Assembly (NCBI RefSeq): GCF_030695125.1
Contig: NZ_JAUYTP010000058.1
Coordinates: forward strand, 44,310 to 108,309
Reading direction: 5' to 3'
Length of the DNA: 64,000 bases
Source of the DNA: Allobosea sp.
GTDB lineage: Bacteria > Pseudomonadota > Alphaproteobacteria > Rhizobiales > Beijerinckiaceae
Shown piece after piece: positions 26,701 to 34,677 of this stretch. The position numbers were made by a program, and so were the translations under genes. The number at the start of each line of letters is the position of its first letter. Position 1 is the first letter of the stretch. A model generated the notes under the pieces. The model was not told the origin of the DNA, ran no database searches, and saw nothing but the letters and a program-made list of their open reading frames with translations.

Positions 26701-29464
26701 GACCATGGGCGACAAGCTCAGCGCCTTCGCGCAGCTGTTCGACAACCAGGGTCGCGTGGTCGAAACTGCGATCGGTTCGCGCCTCGCAGCCTTCGAGGAC
26801 GTGATCGTCCACAAGGGCGGCGAACTCACCGACAGGCTGTCCAACGACACCCAGGCGCTCACCGCGGCCGTCACCAGCGGCATCGCCAGCGTCGAGAAGT
26901 TGATCGGCGACGACGGCATGGCGCTGGCCGACCGCGTCGGCACGCGAGCGGCCGAGGCCGCCACGATCCTGGCCGACCGCACGCGGGAAGCCACCGATGC
27001 GATGGAAAGCCAGATCAAGCTGTTCGAGGAGCGTTCCGGCGCCAAGAGCGCCGAGATCGCGACCTCGCTCGACGGCCTGATCGCGCGGATCGACGGCAGC
27101 CTTGGCTCGCGCGCCACCGCGCTGAACGAGGCGCTGGTCGAGCGCACGGTCGACATCGCCCGGGTTCTGGCCGAGGGCGGCCGCGAGGTCACCCGCGCCC
27201 TGGCCGCCAAGGCGGACGAAATCGGCGAGGTCGTCACCTCCAAGAGCGAATCGCTCACCCGCACGCTCAGCGACAAGGCCGACACGATCAACGCGACGCT
27301 CGGCGGCCGGGCGCTCCAGATCGCCGACACGCTCGACCGCAGCGTCGCGCGCTTCGAGGAGCGCGTGGTCAACCGGCTCGACACCGTCTCCGGCACGCTC
27401 GACACGCGTGGTCAGCAGATCGCCGATACGCTGCAGGACAAGTCGGACGCGATTGCCGCCTCGCTGGGCGCGCGCGCCGACGAGCTGCGCGTGTTGTTCG
27501 ACGACAAGGGCGGCGGCATGGTGACCGCCCTCGGCGAGCGGGGCGATGCCATTGCGGCGGCGCTGGGCGACCGGGCCGAGGCCCTGCGCCTGCTGTTCGA
27601 CGACAAGGGCGACGGCATGGTCCAGGCGCTTGGCCAGCGCGGCGAGGCGATCGCCAACGAAGTCGCCAGCATCGGCGACGCGGTGGTCCGCGCCATCGAA
27701 AGCCGCGGCTCGTCGATCATTGATGGCCTGCGCGAACGCGGCGCGGCGATCACGACGGCGCTGGACACCTCGTCGAGCGGCCTGCGCGAGACGCTCGAAA
27801 ACGGCACGCGCCAGTCGGTCGATGCGCTGGTGGCCACCAACGAGCAGCTCCGCGGCGAACTCGGCGGCATGCTCAGCCGCCTGGGCGAAGCCAACAAGCT
27901 GATGCAGCAGATCGTCAACGGCGCGAACAAGAACCTCGCTGCCGTCGAGGGTGGGCTGTCGGCGCGCGTCGGCGACCTGCAGAGCGTCATCTCCACGGTG
28001 ATGGAGGAGACCGGCAAGGCCTCGCAGCAGATCGCGGACCAGATCGGCGAATTGAAGGCCTTCTCCGAGGGGACGCTGCGCGAGACCGCCGTGCTCGTCG
28101 GACAGCTCGACGAGAAGGGGCATGCGCTGGGCGACGTCACCCAGGCCAGCACCGCTGCCCTGCATTCGGTCGCCAGCCGCCTGGAACAGGTCGAGGCGCG
28201 CGTCGGGAAGGCCCTCGCCGAGCGCAAGAACTCGCTCGAGGATCTGCACGGCCTGATCGCGACCCGGACCGACGACGTCGAATCGATCACGCGCTCCTTC
28301 GCGGCGCTGATGGACGAGTCGCTGAGCTCCGCCGAAGCCCGCGCACGCCAGATCGGCGGCGTTCTCAGCGACTCGGCCGAGGCGACGACGACCGCGATCG
28401 CGCAGCAGTTCGAGATGATCCGCGCCACCACCGGCAAGGAACGCGAGCGCACCGCCCACGCCCTGCGCCAGGCCTATGAGCAGGTTTCCAGCGAGGTCGG
28501 CGGCGAGCTCGCCAAGGTGACCGAGCGCTTCCAGGGCGCGGCGCAGGACATGCGCGGCGTCGCAGCCGAGATCCAGCGCGAGCTGGAGGAAACCCGCGCC
28601 GAGCTGAAGCGCGGCGTGCTCGACCTGCCCCGCGAGACGCAGGAATCGACCTCGGCCATGCGCCGTGTCGTCGCCGAGCAGATCAAGGCGCTGAACGAGC
28701 TGACCGAGATCGTCACGCGCTCGGGCCGGCGCAGTGACGTCGCCCTGCCGGTCGATGCCGGCCAGAGCCGCCGCTCGACGGCGAACGCCCTGCCCCGGCA
28801 GGAGCCGGCCTATACCACGGTGACGCAGGCCCGCCTGCCTGCCGACGAGCCGCTGCTGCGGCCCTCGCTCGATGCGACGCCCGCACCCGCCCTGCCCGAG
28901 CCCCGCCTCGAGATGCGGCCGGCGACGCCGGCCCCTGCGACGCGTCCGGCGCCCGCTCCGGTCGCCACCGCCGCTCCGGCCCCGGCGCCTGTGCCGGAGT
29001 TGGCACGCCGCCAGCCTGCGCCGGAGGCGCAGCCCGCGGCCAAGAGCGGCTGGCTCTCGGATCTGCTGAACCGCGCTTCGCGCGAGGAGAAGGCCCCCGA
29101 GACGCCCAAGCCGACGGCGCATTCGATCGAGCGGCTCGATTCGCTCTCGGTCGATATCGCCCGGATGATCGACCATGACGCCGCCGTCGAGCTGTGGGAC
29201 CGCTACAAGCGCGGCGAGCGCAACGTCTTCACGCGCCGGCTCTACACGCTGCAGGGCCAGCAGACCTTCGACGAGATCCGTCGCAAGTATCGCCGCGACG
29301 CCGAGTTCAAGGAGACGGTCGACCGCTATATCGACGAGTTCGAGCGCCTGTTGGCCGAAGCCGCCAAGGACGACCGCGACTCGATGGTGGCCAAGACCTA
29401 CCTCACCTCGGAGACCGGCAAGGTCTACACGATGCTCGCCCATGCGAGCGGGCGCTTCGAGTAA
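23738..29464 (+). CDS. GPR/RgsE-like giant polar-growth protein
   Basis: A 1908-residue membrane-anchored coiled-coil protein. Two hydrophobic helices lie near residues 106-129 and 148-170. From residue 286 to 1385 there are exactly 50 consecutive 22-residue repeats with consensus L-x3-G-x2-V-x3-L-x7-L-x2-R, the apolipoprotein A-like pattern. A further coil follows, then a Pro/Ala-rich linker (about 1684-1769) and a conserved C-terminal domain with ELWDRYKRGERNVFTRRLYT. This architecture matches GROWTH POLE RING protein of Agrobacterium and RgsE of Sinorhizobium, which form a ring at the growing pole, and resembles TipN. The function is inferred from architecture. Confidence 0.8.
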   Translation: MNRQKKLQDPTEAAMSAIEEALRLDQPKAESGSDGAAEPKLPATTENDLKLDLPRLEPAAPPAAKVVAPPPPRAGIAPDTSRVANDDRRDSSSLVQAFSVRPSARPYWFAALASLTWLGGAAFVLFSRFGAIDAGLADRFATFGVGEWTLLALAIGAPVVFFFVLAALYRRTQEMRLVARAMTEVALRLAEPEVVGADSVLSLSQTIRREVAAMGDGIERAVARAGELETIVRGEIATLERAYADNEIRLRSLIDELVTQREAVVGNAERVKFAISGAHESLSKDLDNASRTIAEAVSQAGDRVTGSLGEKGDQITLALGRAGERMIDEISGRGGELVERLQVTSGEVSERLSGASDSLSTLLDGRARDIASSLERTGAVLTEGLANGARDVTRAITETGTQVVDTLTARVETVNETLRATGETLAQDISARGNEAAERFETSSRGMVALIDSQSEALRARLAETGESLRASLATEGDSVTTRLAEVGRGVNGLLARQNELIASRLLEVGESVNTLIGSQSDALVTRLNDTARTVDDILRERSDAIILRVDEAGQALGENVGRHGDVLATRVATVTDGLQSVLDERGGQLVTRLSETGETVQAMLDQQAESLVSRVAGTGSDVARLLSDQSETLVSRVSGTGAEVAQLLADQSDALVSRVSGTGANVASLLAGQSEALVSRVSGTGSEIAKALDDQSAALVLRLGEAGEQLHGVIGAQSDALTSSLSETGTRVGALLDEQAAALTVKLSQAGLEVKDLLGTESQALVSRVADVGRSVHGVLAERSGALIARLAETGDSLDQRLDERGAALAARLKDATEAAQAALESQQSGFLARLGETGEQVGTMLGDQRETLLRDLVSAGREVHTLLGEQSEELARRMNDATRSLNETINVDGRDVAERVTEATHGLRETFTVHAEEARTLLAGTGKEIVLALTQQGGRVNEALSANAESMLRSVESRAQALTEALAGRHDALTRLFDEQGREIETTMGDKLSAFAQLFDNQGRVVETAIGSRLAAFEDVIVHKGGELTDRLSNDTQALTAAVTSGIASVEKLIGDDGMALADRVGTRAAEAATILADRTREATDAMESQIKLFEERSGAKSAEIATSLDGLIARIDGSLGSRATALNEALVERTVDIARVLAEGGREVTRALAAKADEIGEVVTSKSESLTRTLSDKADTINATLGGRALQIADTLDRSVARFEERVVNRLDTVSGTLDTRGQQIADTLQDKSDAIAASLGARADELRVLFDDKGGGMVTALGERGDAIAAALGDRAEALRLLFDDKGDGMVQALGQRGEAIANEVASIGDAVVRAIESRGSSIIDGLRERGAAITTALDTSSSGLRETLENGTRQSVDALVATNEQLRGELGGMLSRLGEANKLMQQIVNGANKNLAAVEGGLSARVGDLQSVISTVMEETGKASQQIADQIGELKAFSEGTLRETAVLVGQLDEKGHALGDVTQASTAALHSVASRLEQVEARVGKALAERKNSLEDLHGLIATRTDDVESITRSFAALMDESLSSAEARARQIGGVLSDSAEATTTAIAQQFEMIRATTGKERERTAHALRQAYEQVSSEVGGELAKVTERFQGAAQDMRGVAAEIQRELEETRAELKRGVLDLPRETQESTSAMRRVVAEQIKALNELTEIVTRSGRRSDVALPVDAGQSRRSTANALPRQEPAYTTVTQARLPADEPLLRPSLDATPAPALPEPRLEMRPATPAPATRPAPAPVATAAPAPAPVPELARRQPAPEAQPAAKSGWLSDLLNRASREEKAPETPKPTAHSIERLDSLSVDIARMIDHDAAVELWDRYKRGERNVFTRRLYTLQGQQTFDEIRRKYRRDAEFKETVDRYIDEFERLLAEAAKDDRDSMVAKTYLTSETGKVYTMLAHASGRFE
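24593..27892 (+). repeat. 50 in-frame 66-bp units coding 22-residue repeats
   Basis: The span is exactly 3300 bp, 50 units of 66 bp with no insertion or deletion. Units 15-19 are the most alike, for example VSGTGAEVAQLLADQSDA; most others are diverged. Each unit is two 11-residue halves. Confidence 0.85.
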
Positions 29465-29493
29465 GCGCCGAGCCTGCCACGCCCAACAAAAAA

Positions 29494-29518
29494 GGCCGCC
29501 TGCGAAGGCGGCCTTTTT
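29494..29518. terminator. Bidirectional intrinsic terminator
   Basis: Stem GGCCGCC and GGCGGCC around TGCGAA, with A-rich sequence before it and TTTTT after. It serves both the + strand GPR-like gene ending at 29464 and the - strand lipid-transport operon ending at 29588. Confidence 0.92.
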
Positions 29519-29587
29519 CATGGTGTTCGATGTGAGCGCGAGCCGCGCCGCCTGGCGAACTGACCAGCTGTTGCCCTCGGGGCCGCC

Positions 29588-30187
29588 TCAGCGCGCCCAG
29601 CGCACGATATCGACCAGAACCTGCGACAGCGCCCGGTCGAGCGCCTGCGCGGCTCCCGGACCATCGACCGCTGCGGCGGGCACACGGGCGGTGAAGAGCC
29701 GGGCGCGGCGGACGTCGCCGGTGCGGTCTCCAACGAGCTTGGCCGTGATCTCGACCACGGCCGCGCCGCTGGCGGCGTCGATGTTGAAGCTGCGGATGTC
29801 GGTGAGCAGCTGGCTCTCGGGGGTGATGCGATCGCCCGGGCGAGCGACCGAACCGACGCGGCCGCCGTTCTCGAAGGTCTGGACCAGGCGCGCCTGGACC
29901 AGCTTGGGGACGCGATCGGCCCATTGCGCGCCGCCCAGGAAGGAGAGCGCACCGCTGGAGTCGCGGACGATGACACGATCGGAATCGAGCGCCTGGACCG
30001 TCGTCGGCTCCTGCACCACCAGGGTGGCGCGCGAGGCGCCGACACGGCCGAAATCGCGGGGGGCCGAGAGATCGAAGGTCGTCGGCGCGCTGCCGCCGCC
30101 GCAGCCGGCCAGCAGCAGGGCGGCAGCAAAGGTCAGACCCAAAGGACGCAGGGAACGAGGCAAGGGGAGCGAGGACGGGATCGTCAT
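29588..30187 (-). CDS. ABC-type transport auxiliary lipoprotein (PqiC/DUF330-like)
   Basis: Lipoprotein of 199 residues with signal peptide and lipobox LLLAGC, giving a lipidated Cys at about residue 29. The mature part TTFDLSAPRDFG and RLVQTFENGG fit the auxiliary lipoprotein family that works with MCE proteins. It is expected in the periplasm, probably outer-membrane attached, and takes the place of MlaC in this system. It is the last gene of the four-gene operon, three bases after the MlaD stop. The intrinsic terminator lies 70 bp downstream. Confidence 0.87.
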   Translation of the reverse strand: MTIPSSLPLPRSLRPLGLTFAAALLLAGCGGGSAPTTFDLSAPRDFGRVGASRATLVVQEPTTVQALDSDRVIVRDSSGALSFLGGAQWADRVPKLVQARLVQTFENGGRVGSVARPGDRITPESQLLTDIRSFNIDAASGAAVVEITAKLVGDRTGDVRRARLFTARVPAAAVDGPGAAQALDRALSQVLVDIVRWAR

Positions 30188-30190
30188 GGT

Positions 30191-31333
30191 CTAGCGGGAT
30201 CCACCATATTGAGGGAGCGGGGGCTTGCCGCCGAAGATGAACTGCTGCGGGTTACGTTCCAAACTCCGCAAGGTGCGGTTTAGGTCCGTCAGCGTGCGCC
30301 GGCCGTCGCTGGCCAGCGCCTCGATGTCGCGCAGGCCAGGCCCGGTGAAGCGGCTGATGCCGCTGGTGATCTCGGCGGTGCGCTTGTCGAGATTGTCGGC
30401 CAGCACACGGATGGACTTGGCGGCGTCGCTGACCTCGGTGAAGGCGCTGCGTCCGTCGGTGCCCGCCGCCGTGTTCAGGAAGGCCTGCGCGCTCTTCAGC
30501 ACGCCCTCGACCTGGTCGGCGGCGGTGTTGAGCTTGCCGGTGATCGAGGCCACGTCCTTCACGGCCTTGCCGACATCGTCGCTCGAGCCGCCCAGCGCGG
30601 CGGTGAAGCGATCGACATTGGCGAGGATCTCGGTGACCTTCTTCTGGTCGACCGAGCGCACGATCTGCGTCAGCTCCTCGCTGAGCACGCCGAGCTTCTG
30701 CGAGAGCGGCGCGATCGTGTCGGCGATGGTGCCGAAGCTCTGCATCAGCTTGTCGATGCCTTCGGAATTGTTGCCCAGCGCGGCGGAGAACTTCTCGACG
30801 TTCTTGACGGTGTTGCTGATCGAGCCGGCATTATCCTTGACCAGCCCCTCGACACTGCCCAGCACCTCGTCGGCGCGCTTGGCGATGGTCCGGACCGTCT
30901 CGAGGATGTCCTGGAACTCCGACCGTTCCGCGATGATCGTCGGCAGCACCTCGCCCGGCGGGGGCGTCAGGACGGCAGAATTCGGGTCGCCGCCGAGAAG
31001 CTGAACCGCGACCACGCCGGCCAGGCCCTGCGACTCGATGCGGGCGCGGGTGTCGATCCGCAGTGGCGTGGAGCGATAGACCTTGACCACGGCATAGATG
31101 CGACGCGGGTCGTCCGGCTGCAATTCGATGCTGGTGACTTCGCCGACGCGAAGCCCGTTGAAGAGAACGCTCGAGCCGCGCCCGAGCCCCGTCACGGTGC
31201 CGCTGAAGATGATCCGGACATCGGCCGTCTTGCCGGCGCCGCCGCTGTTGAACCAGTAGACGAAGCCAAACAGCGACGCCAGAACGGCGAGCGTGAAGAG
31301 TCCGACCAGCGCGTAGTTTGCTCGCGATTCCAT
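30191..31333 (-). CDS. MlaD-family MCE lipid-transport protein
   Basis: Inner-membrane anchored MCE protein of 380 residues. One N-terminal transmembrane helix (residues 7-27) precedes a single MCE domain containing VLFNGLRVGEV and AVVKVYRSTPLR. A long helical C-terminal part rich in DNLDKRTAEI-type heptads follows. It forms a periplasmic hexamer that carries lipids between membranes. The C-terminal helices are longer than in E. coli MlaD (about 180 residues), more like the longer single-MCE type. It is three bases from each neighbour in the operon. Confidence 0.9.
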   Translation of the reverse strand: MESRANYALVGLFTLAVLASLFGFVYWFNSGGAGKTADVRIIFSGTVTGLGRGSSVLFNGLRVGEVTSIELQPDDPRRIYAVVKVYRSTPLRIDTRARIESQGLAGVVAVQLLGGDPNSAVLTPPPGEVLPTIIAERSEFQDILETVRTIAKRADEVLGSVEGLVKDNAGSISNTVKNVEKFSAALGNNSEGIDKLMQSFGTIADTIAPLSQKLGVLSEELTQIVRSVDQKKVTEILANVDRFTAALGGSSDDVGKAVKDVASITGKLNTAADQVEGVLKSAQAFLNTAAGTDGRSAFTEVSDAAKSIRVLADNLDKRTAEITSGISRFTGPGLRDIEALASDGRRTLTDLNRTLRSLERNPQQFIFGGKPPLPQYGGSR

Positions 31334-31336
31334 GAT

Positions 31337-32197
31337 CTAGACAGTGTTTTCCCGTTGGTCCGCCGGCATGCGGGCGCGGGCCCGCTCGCCACCGAAATAG
31401 GCTTTGAGCCATGGATGGTCCGACGCCAGCATCGTGGCCAACGGCCCGACGGCGATGACGCGTTTGTCCGCCAGCGCGCCGATCCGGTCGCAAGCGGAAT
31501 AAAGGCTGTCGAGATCGTGGGTTACCATGAACACGGTGAGCCCCAAAGTCTGCTTCAGCGTGACGATGAGCTGGTCGAAATCGGCGGCGCCGATCGGGTC
31601 CAGCCCCGATGTCGGCTCGTCGAGGAAGACGATGTCGGGATCGAGCGCCAGGGCGCGCGCCAGCGCGACGCGCTTGATCATGCCGCCCGACAGTTCCGAC
31701 GGCGATTTATCCGCGGCATCGGCCGGCAGGCCGACGAGATCGAGCTTGACCATCGCCATCTCGTCGAGAAGCCCCGGCGACAGCTCGAGATATTCGCGCA
31801 TCGGCAGCTGGATGTTCTGCTTGACCGACAGGGCGGAGAACAGCGCGCCCTGCTGGAACATGACGCCAAAGCGGCGTTCCAGCGCCCGACGCTGGACCAT
31901 GTTGAGCGTATCGACGTCTTCGCCGAAGACCTCGATCGTGCCATGCGCCTTCTCGACCAGGCCCAGGATCGTGCGCGTCAGCACCGACTTGCCCTGCCCC
32001 GAGCCGCCGACGAAGCCGAGGATCTCGCCGCGCATCACATCGAGGTCGAGGCCATCCATGATGACCTTTTCGCCGAAAGCGACCTTGAGATCGCGCACGC
32101 GGATGACGACGTCGTCGTCGGCCGCTGCGGGCGTCGCGTGCGGCGCTGGGCGACGCGCCTGCGCCGTGTCAGCCTGCTGTATGCGCTGCTCGCTCAT
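31337..32197 (-). CDS. MlaF-family ABC ATPase
   Basis: ATP-binding protein of 286 residues that energises the MlaE-type permease. Walker A is GGSGQGKSV near residue 54, the signature is LSGGMIKRVALARAL, and Walker B is IVFLDEPTSGLDP. The GGSGQGKSVL form is typical of MlaF. About 30 polar residues precede the domain and are low-complexity. It lies 16 bp after the permease gene and three bases before the MlaD gene. Confidence 0.92.
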   Translation of the reverse strand: MSEQRIQQADTAQARRPAPHATPAAADDDVVIRVRDLKVAFGEKVIMDGLDLDVMRGEILGFVGGSGQGKSVLTRTILGLVEKAHGTIEVFGEDVDTLNMVQRRALERRFGVMFQQGALFSALSVKQNIQLPMREYLELSPGLLDEMAMVKLDLVGLPADAADKSPSELSGGMIKRVALARALALDPDIVFLDEPTSGLDPIGAADFDQLIVTLKQTLGLTVFMVTHDLDSLYSACDRIGALADKRVIAVGPLATMLASDHPWLKAYFGGERARARMPADQRENTV

Positions 32198-32213
32198 AGC
32201 CGGTGGGTGGTCC

Positions 32214-33359
32214 TCAAAAGGAGATCGACGAAAAGAACAGGGCGAAGAGCGCGTCGACGACGATGACCATGAAGATCGCCTTCACCACCGAAGCCGTGAC
32301 CTGGCGACCAAGCGATTCGGCCGAGCCCTTGACGGCCAATCCCTCGATCGAGGCGATCAGCCCGATCACGAAGGCCATGAACGGCGCTTTTATGAGGCCG
32401 ACGGCGAAATGCTTCCAGGTGATGACCGATTGCAGGCGCGCCAGGAAGGTATCGATGCCGATGCCGCCATAGAGCCAGGCGACCAGAGCCGCGCCCGTCA
32501 GCCCCGACATCGCCGAGATGAAGGTCAGGATCGGCAGCGAGATGATCAATGCGAGAATGCGCGGGACGATCAGCACCTCGATCGGATCGAGCCCCATCAC
32601 ACGCAGCGCGTCGATCTCCTCCCGCATCCGCATCGACCCGATCTCGGCGGTGATGGCGGAGCCGGAGCGACCGGCGATCATGATCGCGGTCAGGAGCACC
32701 GCCAGTTCGCGCAGGATGAGAATGCCGACGAGATTGACCACGAAGACGGTCGCGCCGAACTGCTGGAGCTGGAAAATGCCTTGCTGCGCGACGATGCAGC
32801 CGACGAGGAACGAGATCAGCATGACGATCGGCGCGCCGTTGAAGGCGATCAGCTCGATCTGGTTGATCAGAGAGGGCCCCCGGAACTTGCGCGGGCCCAG
32901 CACGACGGCGGCCGAGCCGACGACGACCTCGCCCAGAAACATCGCGCCGCCGACCATGTCCCGGCCGAACTGGACGATGGCGGCGCCGATATTCACCAGG
33001 ACATCGACGATCCGGAACTGGGTATCGGGCGCCGACTGCTGGTGATCGTGCACGCCGACCTCGCCCAGCAGCAGTTCGTGTTCATGCCGGTTGCTGACGA
33101 TCTCGACGGCGTCCCCGGCGGTTTCGCGCTGGTGCTTCAGGCGATTGAGGACATAGGCGCCGAGCGTGTCGAGCCGATCGACGGCCGAAAGATCGAGACG
33201 GGCCTTCGTCGATTTGGCGACGCGCTGCCCGATTTCCTCGGCCAGGCTTTCGATGCGTGGGGCACGGTCAGCGCTCCACGAGCCCGCCAGCGTGACGGCA
33301 AGCGTACCGGCATCGTCGCGGAAGACAGCCTGGGGTTCGGCGGAAGCAGGGAGCGCCAT
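32214..33359 (-). CDS. MlaE-family permease with N-terminal STAS domain
   Basis: Inner-membrane lipid permease of 381 residues. The first 110 residues form a STAS-like domain (LDLSAVDRLDTLGAYVLNRL), the role played by separate MlaB in enteric bacteria. The MlaE part has five to six helices and ends in GSAESLGRQVTASVVKAIF. The conserved loops TAIMIAGRSGSAITAEIGSM and EEIDALRVMGLDP are present. It is the first gene of the operon. The start ATG 33359 follows an AGAGAA stretch. Confidence 0.92.
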   Translation of the reverse strand: MALPASAEPQAVFRDDAGTLAVTLAGSWSADRAPRIESLAEEIGQRVAKSTKARLDLSAVDRLDTLGAYVLNRLKHQRETAGDAVEIVSNRHEHELLLGEVGVHDHQQSAPDTQFRIVDVLVNIGAAIVQFGRDMVGGAMFLGEVVVGSAAVVLGPRKFRGPSLINQIELIAFNGAPIVMLISFLVGCIVAQQGIFQLQQFGATVFVVNLVGILILRELAVLLTAIMIAGRSGSAITAEIGSMRMREEIDALRVMGLDPIEVLIVPRILALIISLPILTFISAMSGLTGAALVAWLYGGIGIDTFLARLQSVITWKHFAVGLIKAPFMAFVIGLIASIEGLAVKGSAESLGRQVTASVVKAIFMVIVVDALFALFFSSISF

Positions 33360-33669
33360 TCTCTACGTGATATCCTCGCCCGCGATCGACGAACTCGTCA
33401 TCAATCCGCGACACCTGTCGAAGGCGCCGGCCTACCCCTCTAGCTTGTATCGCCGTCCCCAGACCGCTTGGCAAGGGCAGGGATGCAACAGCCGCCAGGG
33501 CGTTTCTATCGAAGATCGGAGCCAAAACGAGCAGCGTCGGCGCTGGCCCGGCCCAGCCCGGACCTTCCGCATGGTAACCAAACGTTAAGCAGTTTGAGGG
33601 CAAAACTCCCGTTGGCGTCTCCTGGCCGACCGCATCCACGATGGTCGGTCCTTCAAAAGCAGATCGGTG
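33360..33669. other. Divergent intergenic region with CtrA-like site
   Basis: This 310-bp gap separates the mlaE-like gene (minus) from the CheZ-like gene (plus) and must hold both promoters. The only marked feature is GTAA-N7-TTAA at 33574-33588. I see no gene, repeat unit or RNA in it. Confidence 0.5.
33574..33588 (+). promoter_or_regulatory. CtrA-like site (one mismatch)
   Basis: GTAA-CCAAACG-TTAA, 82 bp before ATG 33670. On the other strand it reads TTAA-N7-TTAC. Confidence 0.35.
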
Positions 33670-34677
33670 ATGAGCGAAGCACGTTCACTGACACCGCTGA
33701 GCGAAACCGACTATGTCGCGATCGAGGCCGCCGTCATGGAAACCGCGCGCGGGCGCTGGTTCATGGCCGAATTCGCCAAGCGCAACCGCCAGGCCGACAC
33801 GCTGCAGCTTCTCGGCGCCCTCAATCGGATCGAGCGCGTCGTCGGGCATGGTCTTCCGGAGCCGATGGTTGAACCCGATATCGGCGAAGCCGCCGCCCTG
33901 ATCGCGGATCTGCGGATCGACCTCGAGCGAATCAGCGGCAAGGCCGAAGCCCGTGCGTCGGGGCTGGCGGCGCGGATCGAAACCGCCGCGACCACCATCG
34001 TTGCCGCGACCGAAAGCGTGCAGGAAATCGCCTGGAGCCTCCGCGAAGCCGGCGCCAGCGAGGCGTTGTGCGATTTGCTGGACCAGCGCGCCGTCGAGAT
34101 ATCGGTCGCGGGCGCCGTTGTTGACGGCACAGTGCAGCAGATCGACAAGATCGCCGACACGATCGCCATGCTCGACAGCAGCCTGAGGGCCGTCAGCGGC
34201 CGCTCTCACCGCGCGCTCGAGGCCGAGACCTTCGCGGTGACGCTGACCCCAAAGCGCGACTTCGGCGAGCGTGAGCTCGGCCCGCGCGACCTGGGCGCAC
34301 TGGACGCGGGCGCGCGGGATCGCGCAGCCTTCGACAGCTTCAGCGCGATCGAGATCGTCGAGATCGACGACGATCCGCCCGCGCCCGCACCCGCCAAGAG
34401 CCGTTCGACGGCTGTCGGACTTCTGGGGCGCGAGCCCCATATGGGCACAATGACGCCGTTTGACGACGATGTCGTCTTCAGCGAACCGGCAGCCGGCGCG
34501 GCGGACACCCTCATTGATGCGCCCGCAGACGCGCCTGCGCCGGCGTTCATGACGCCTGAGTTCAGTGCCGTGGACACGAAGCCACAGTTGGCAGGCCTCA
34601 CTCTCGTCAGCTCCGAGGCCGGCCTGCGGGATCTCGACGGGTTGCCGACGACCCGCAAGCTCGCCTATTTCGCCTGA
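33670..34677 (+). CDS. Conserved hypothetical protein, possibly CheZ-related
   Basis: A 335-residue soluble protein. Residues 8-50 (TDYVAIEAAVMETARGRWFM, then NRQADTLQLL) match a motif common at the N-terminus of alphaproteobacterial CheZ-like proteins. SVQEIAWSLREAGASEALCD around 120-140 also resembles that family. The usual QDLTGQR motif of the active segment is replaced by VDGTVQQIDK, so phosphatase activity is doubtful. The C-terminal third is Pro/Ala/Asp-rich and disordered. ATG 33670 is preferred over GTG 33667. The 3' end overlaps the convergent oxidase gene by 13 bp. Confidence 0.6.
   Translation: MSEARSLTPLSETDYVAIEAAVMETARGRWFMAEFAKRNRQADTLQLLGALNRIERVVGHGLPEPMVEPDIGEAAALIADLRIDLERISGKAEARASGLAARIETAATTIVAATESVQEIAWSLREAGASEALCDLLDQRAVEISVAGAVVDGTVQQIDKIADTIAMLDSSLRAVSGRSHRALEAETFAVTLTPKRDFGERELGPRDLGALDAGARDRAAFDSFSAIEIVEIDDDPPAPAPAKSRSTAVGLLGREPHMGTMTPFDDDVVFSEPAAGAADTLIDAPADAPAPAFMTPEFSAVDTKPQLAGLTLVSSEAGLRDLDGLPTTRKLAYFA

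Noticed and set aside
24593..27892. 66-bp tandem periodicity as a CRISPR array or satellite repeat
   Set aside because: The units are coding, diverged and joined without spacers. The period is that of 22-residue helical repeats.
24008..29521. An 1837-codon open frame antisense to the GPR-like gene
   Set aside because: It mirrors the 66-bp periodic repeats and strong third-position GC bias of the + strand gene. It has no recognisable domain, and the sense protein has a family-like architecture.
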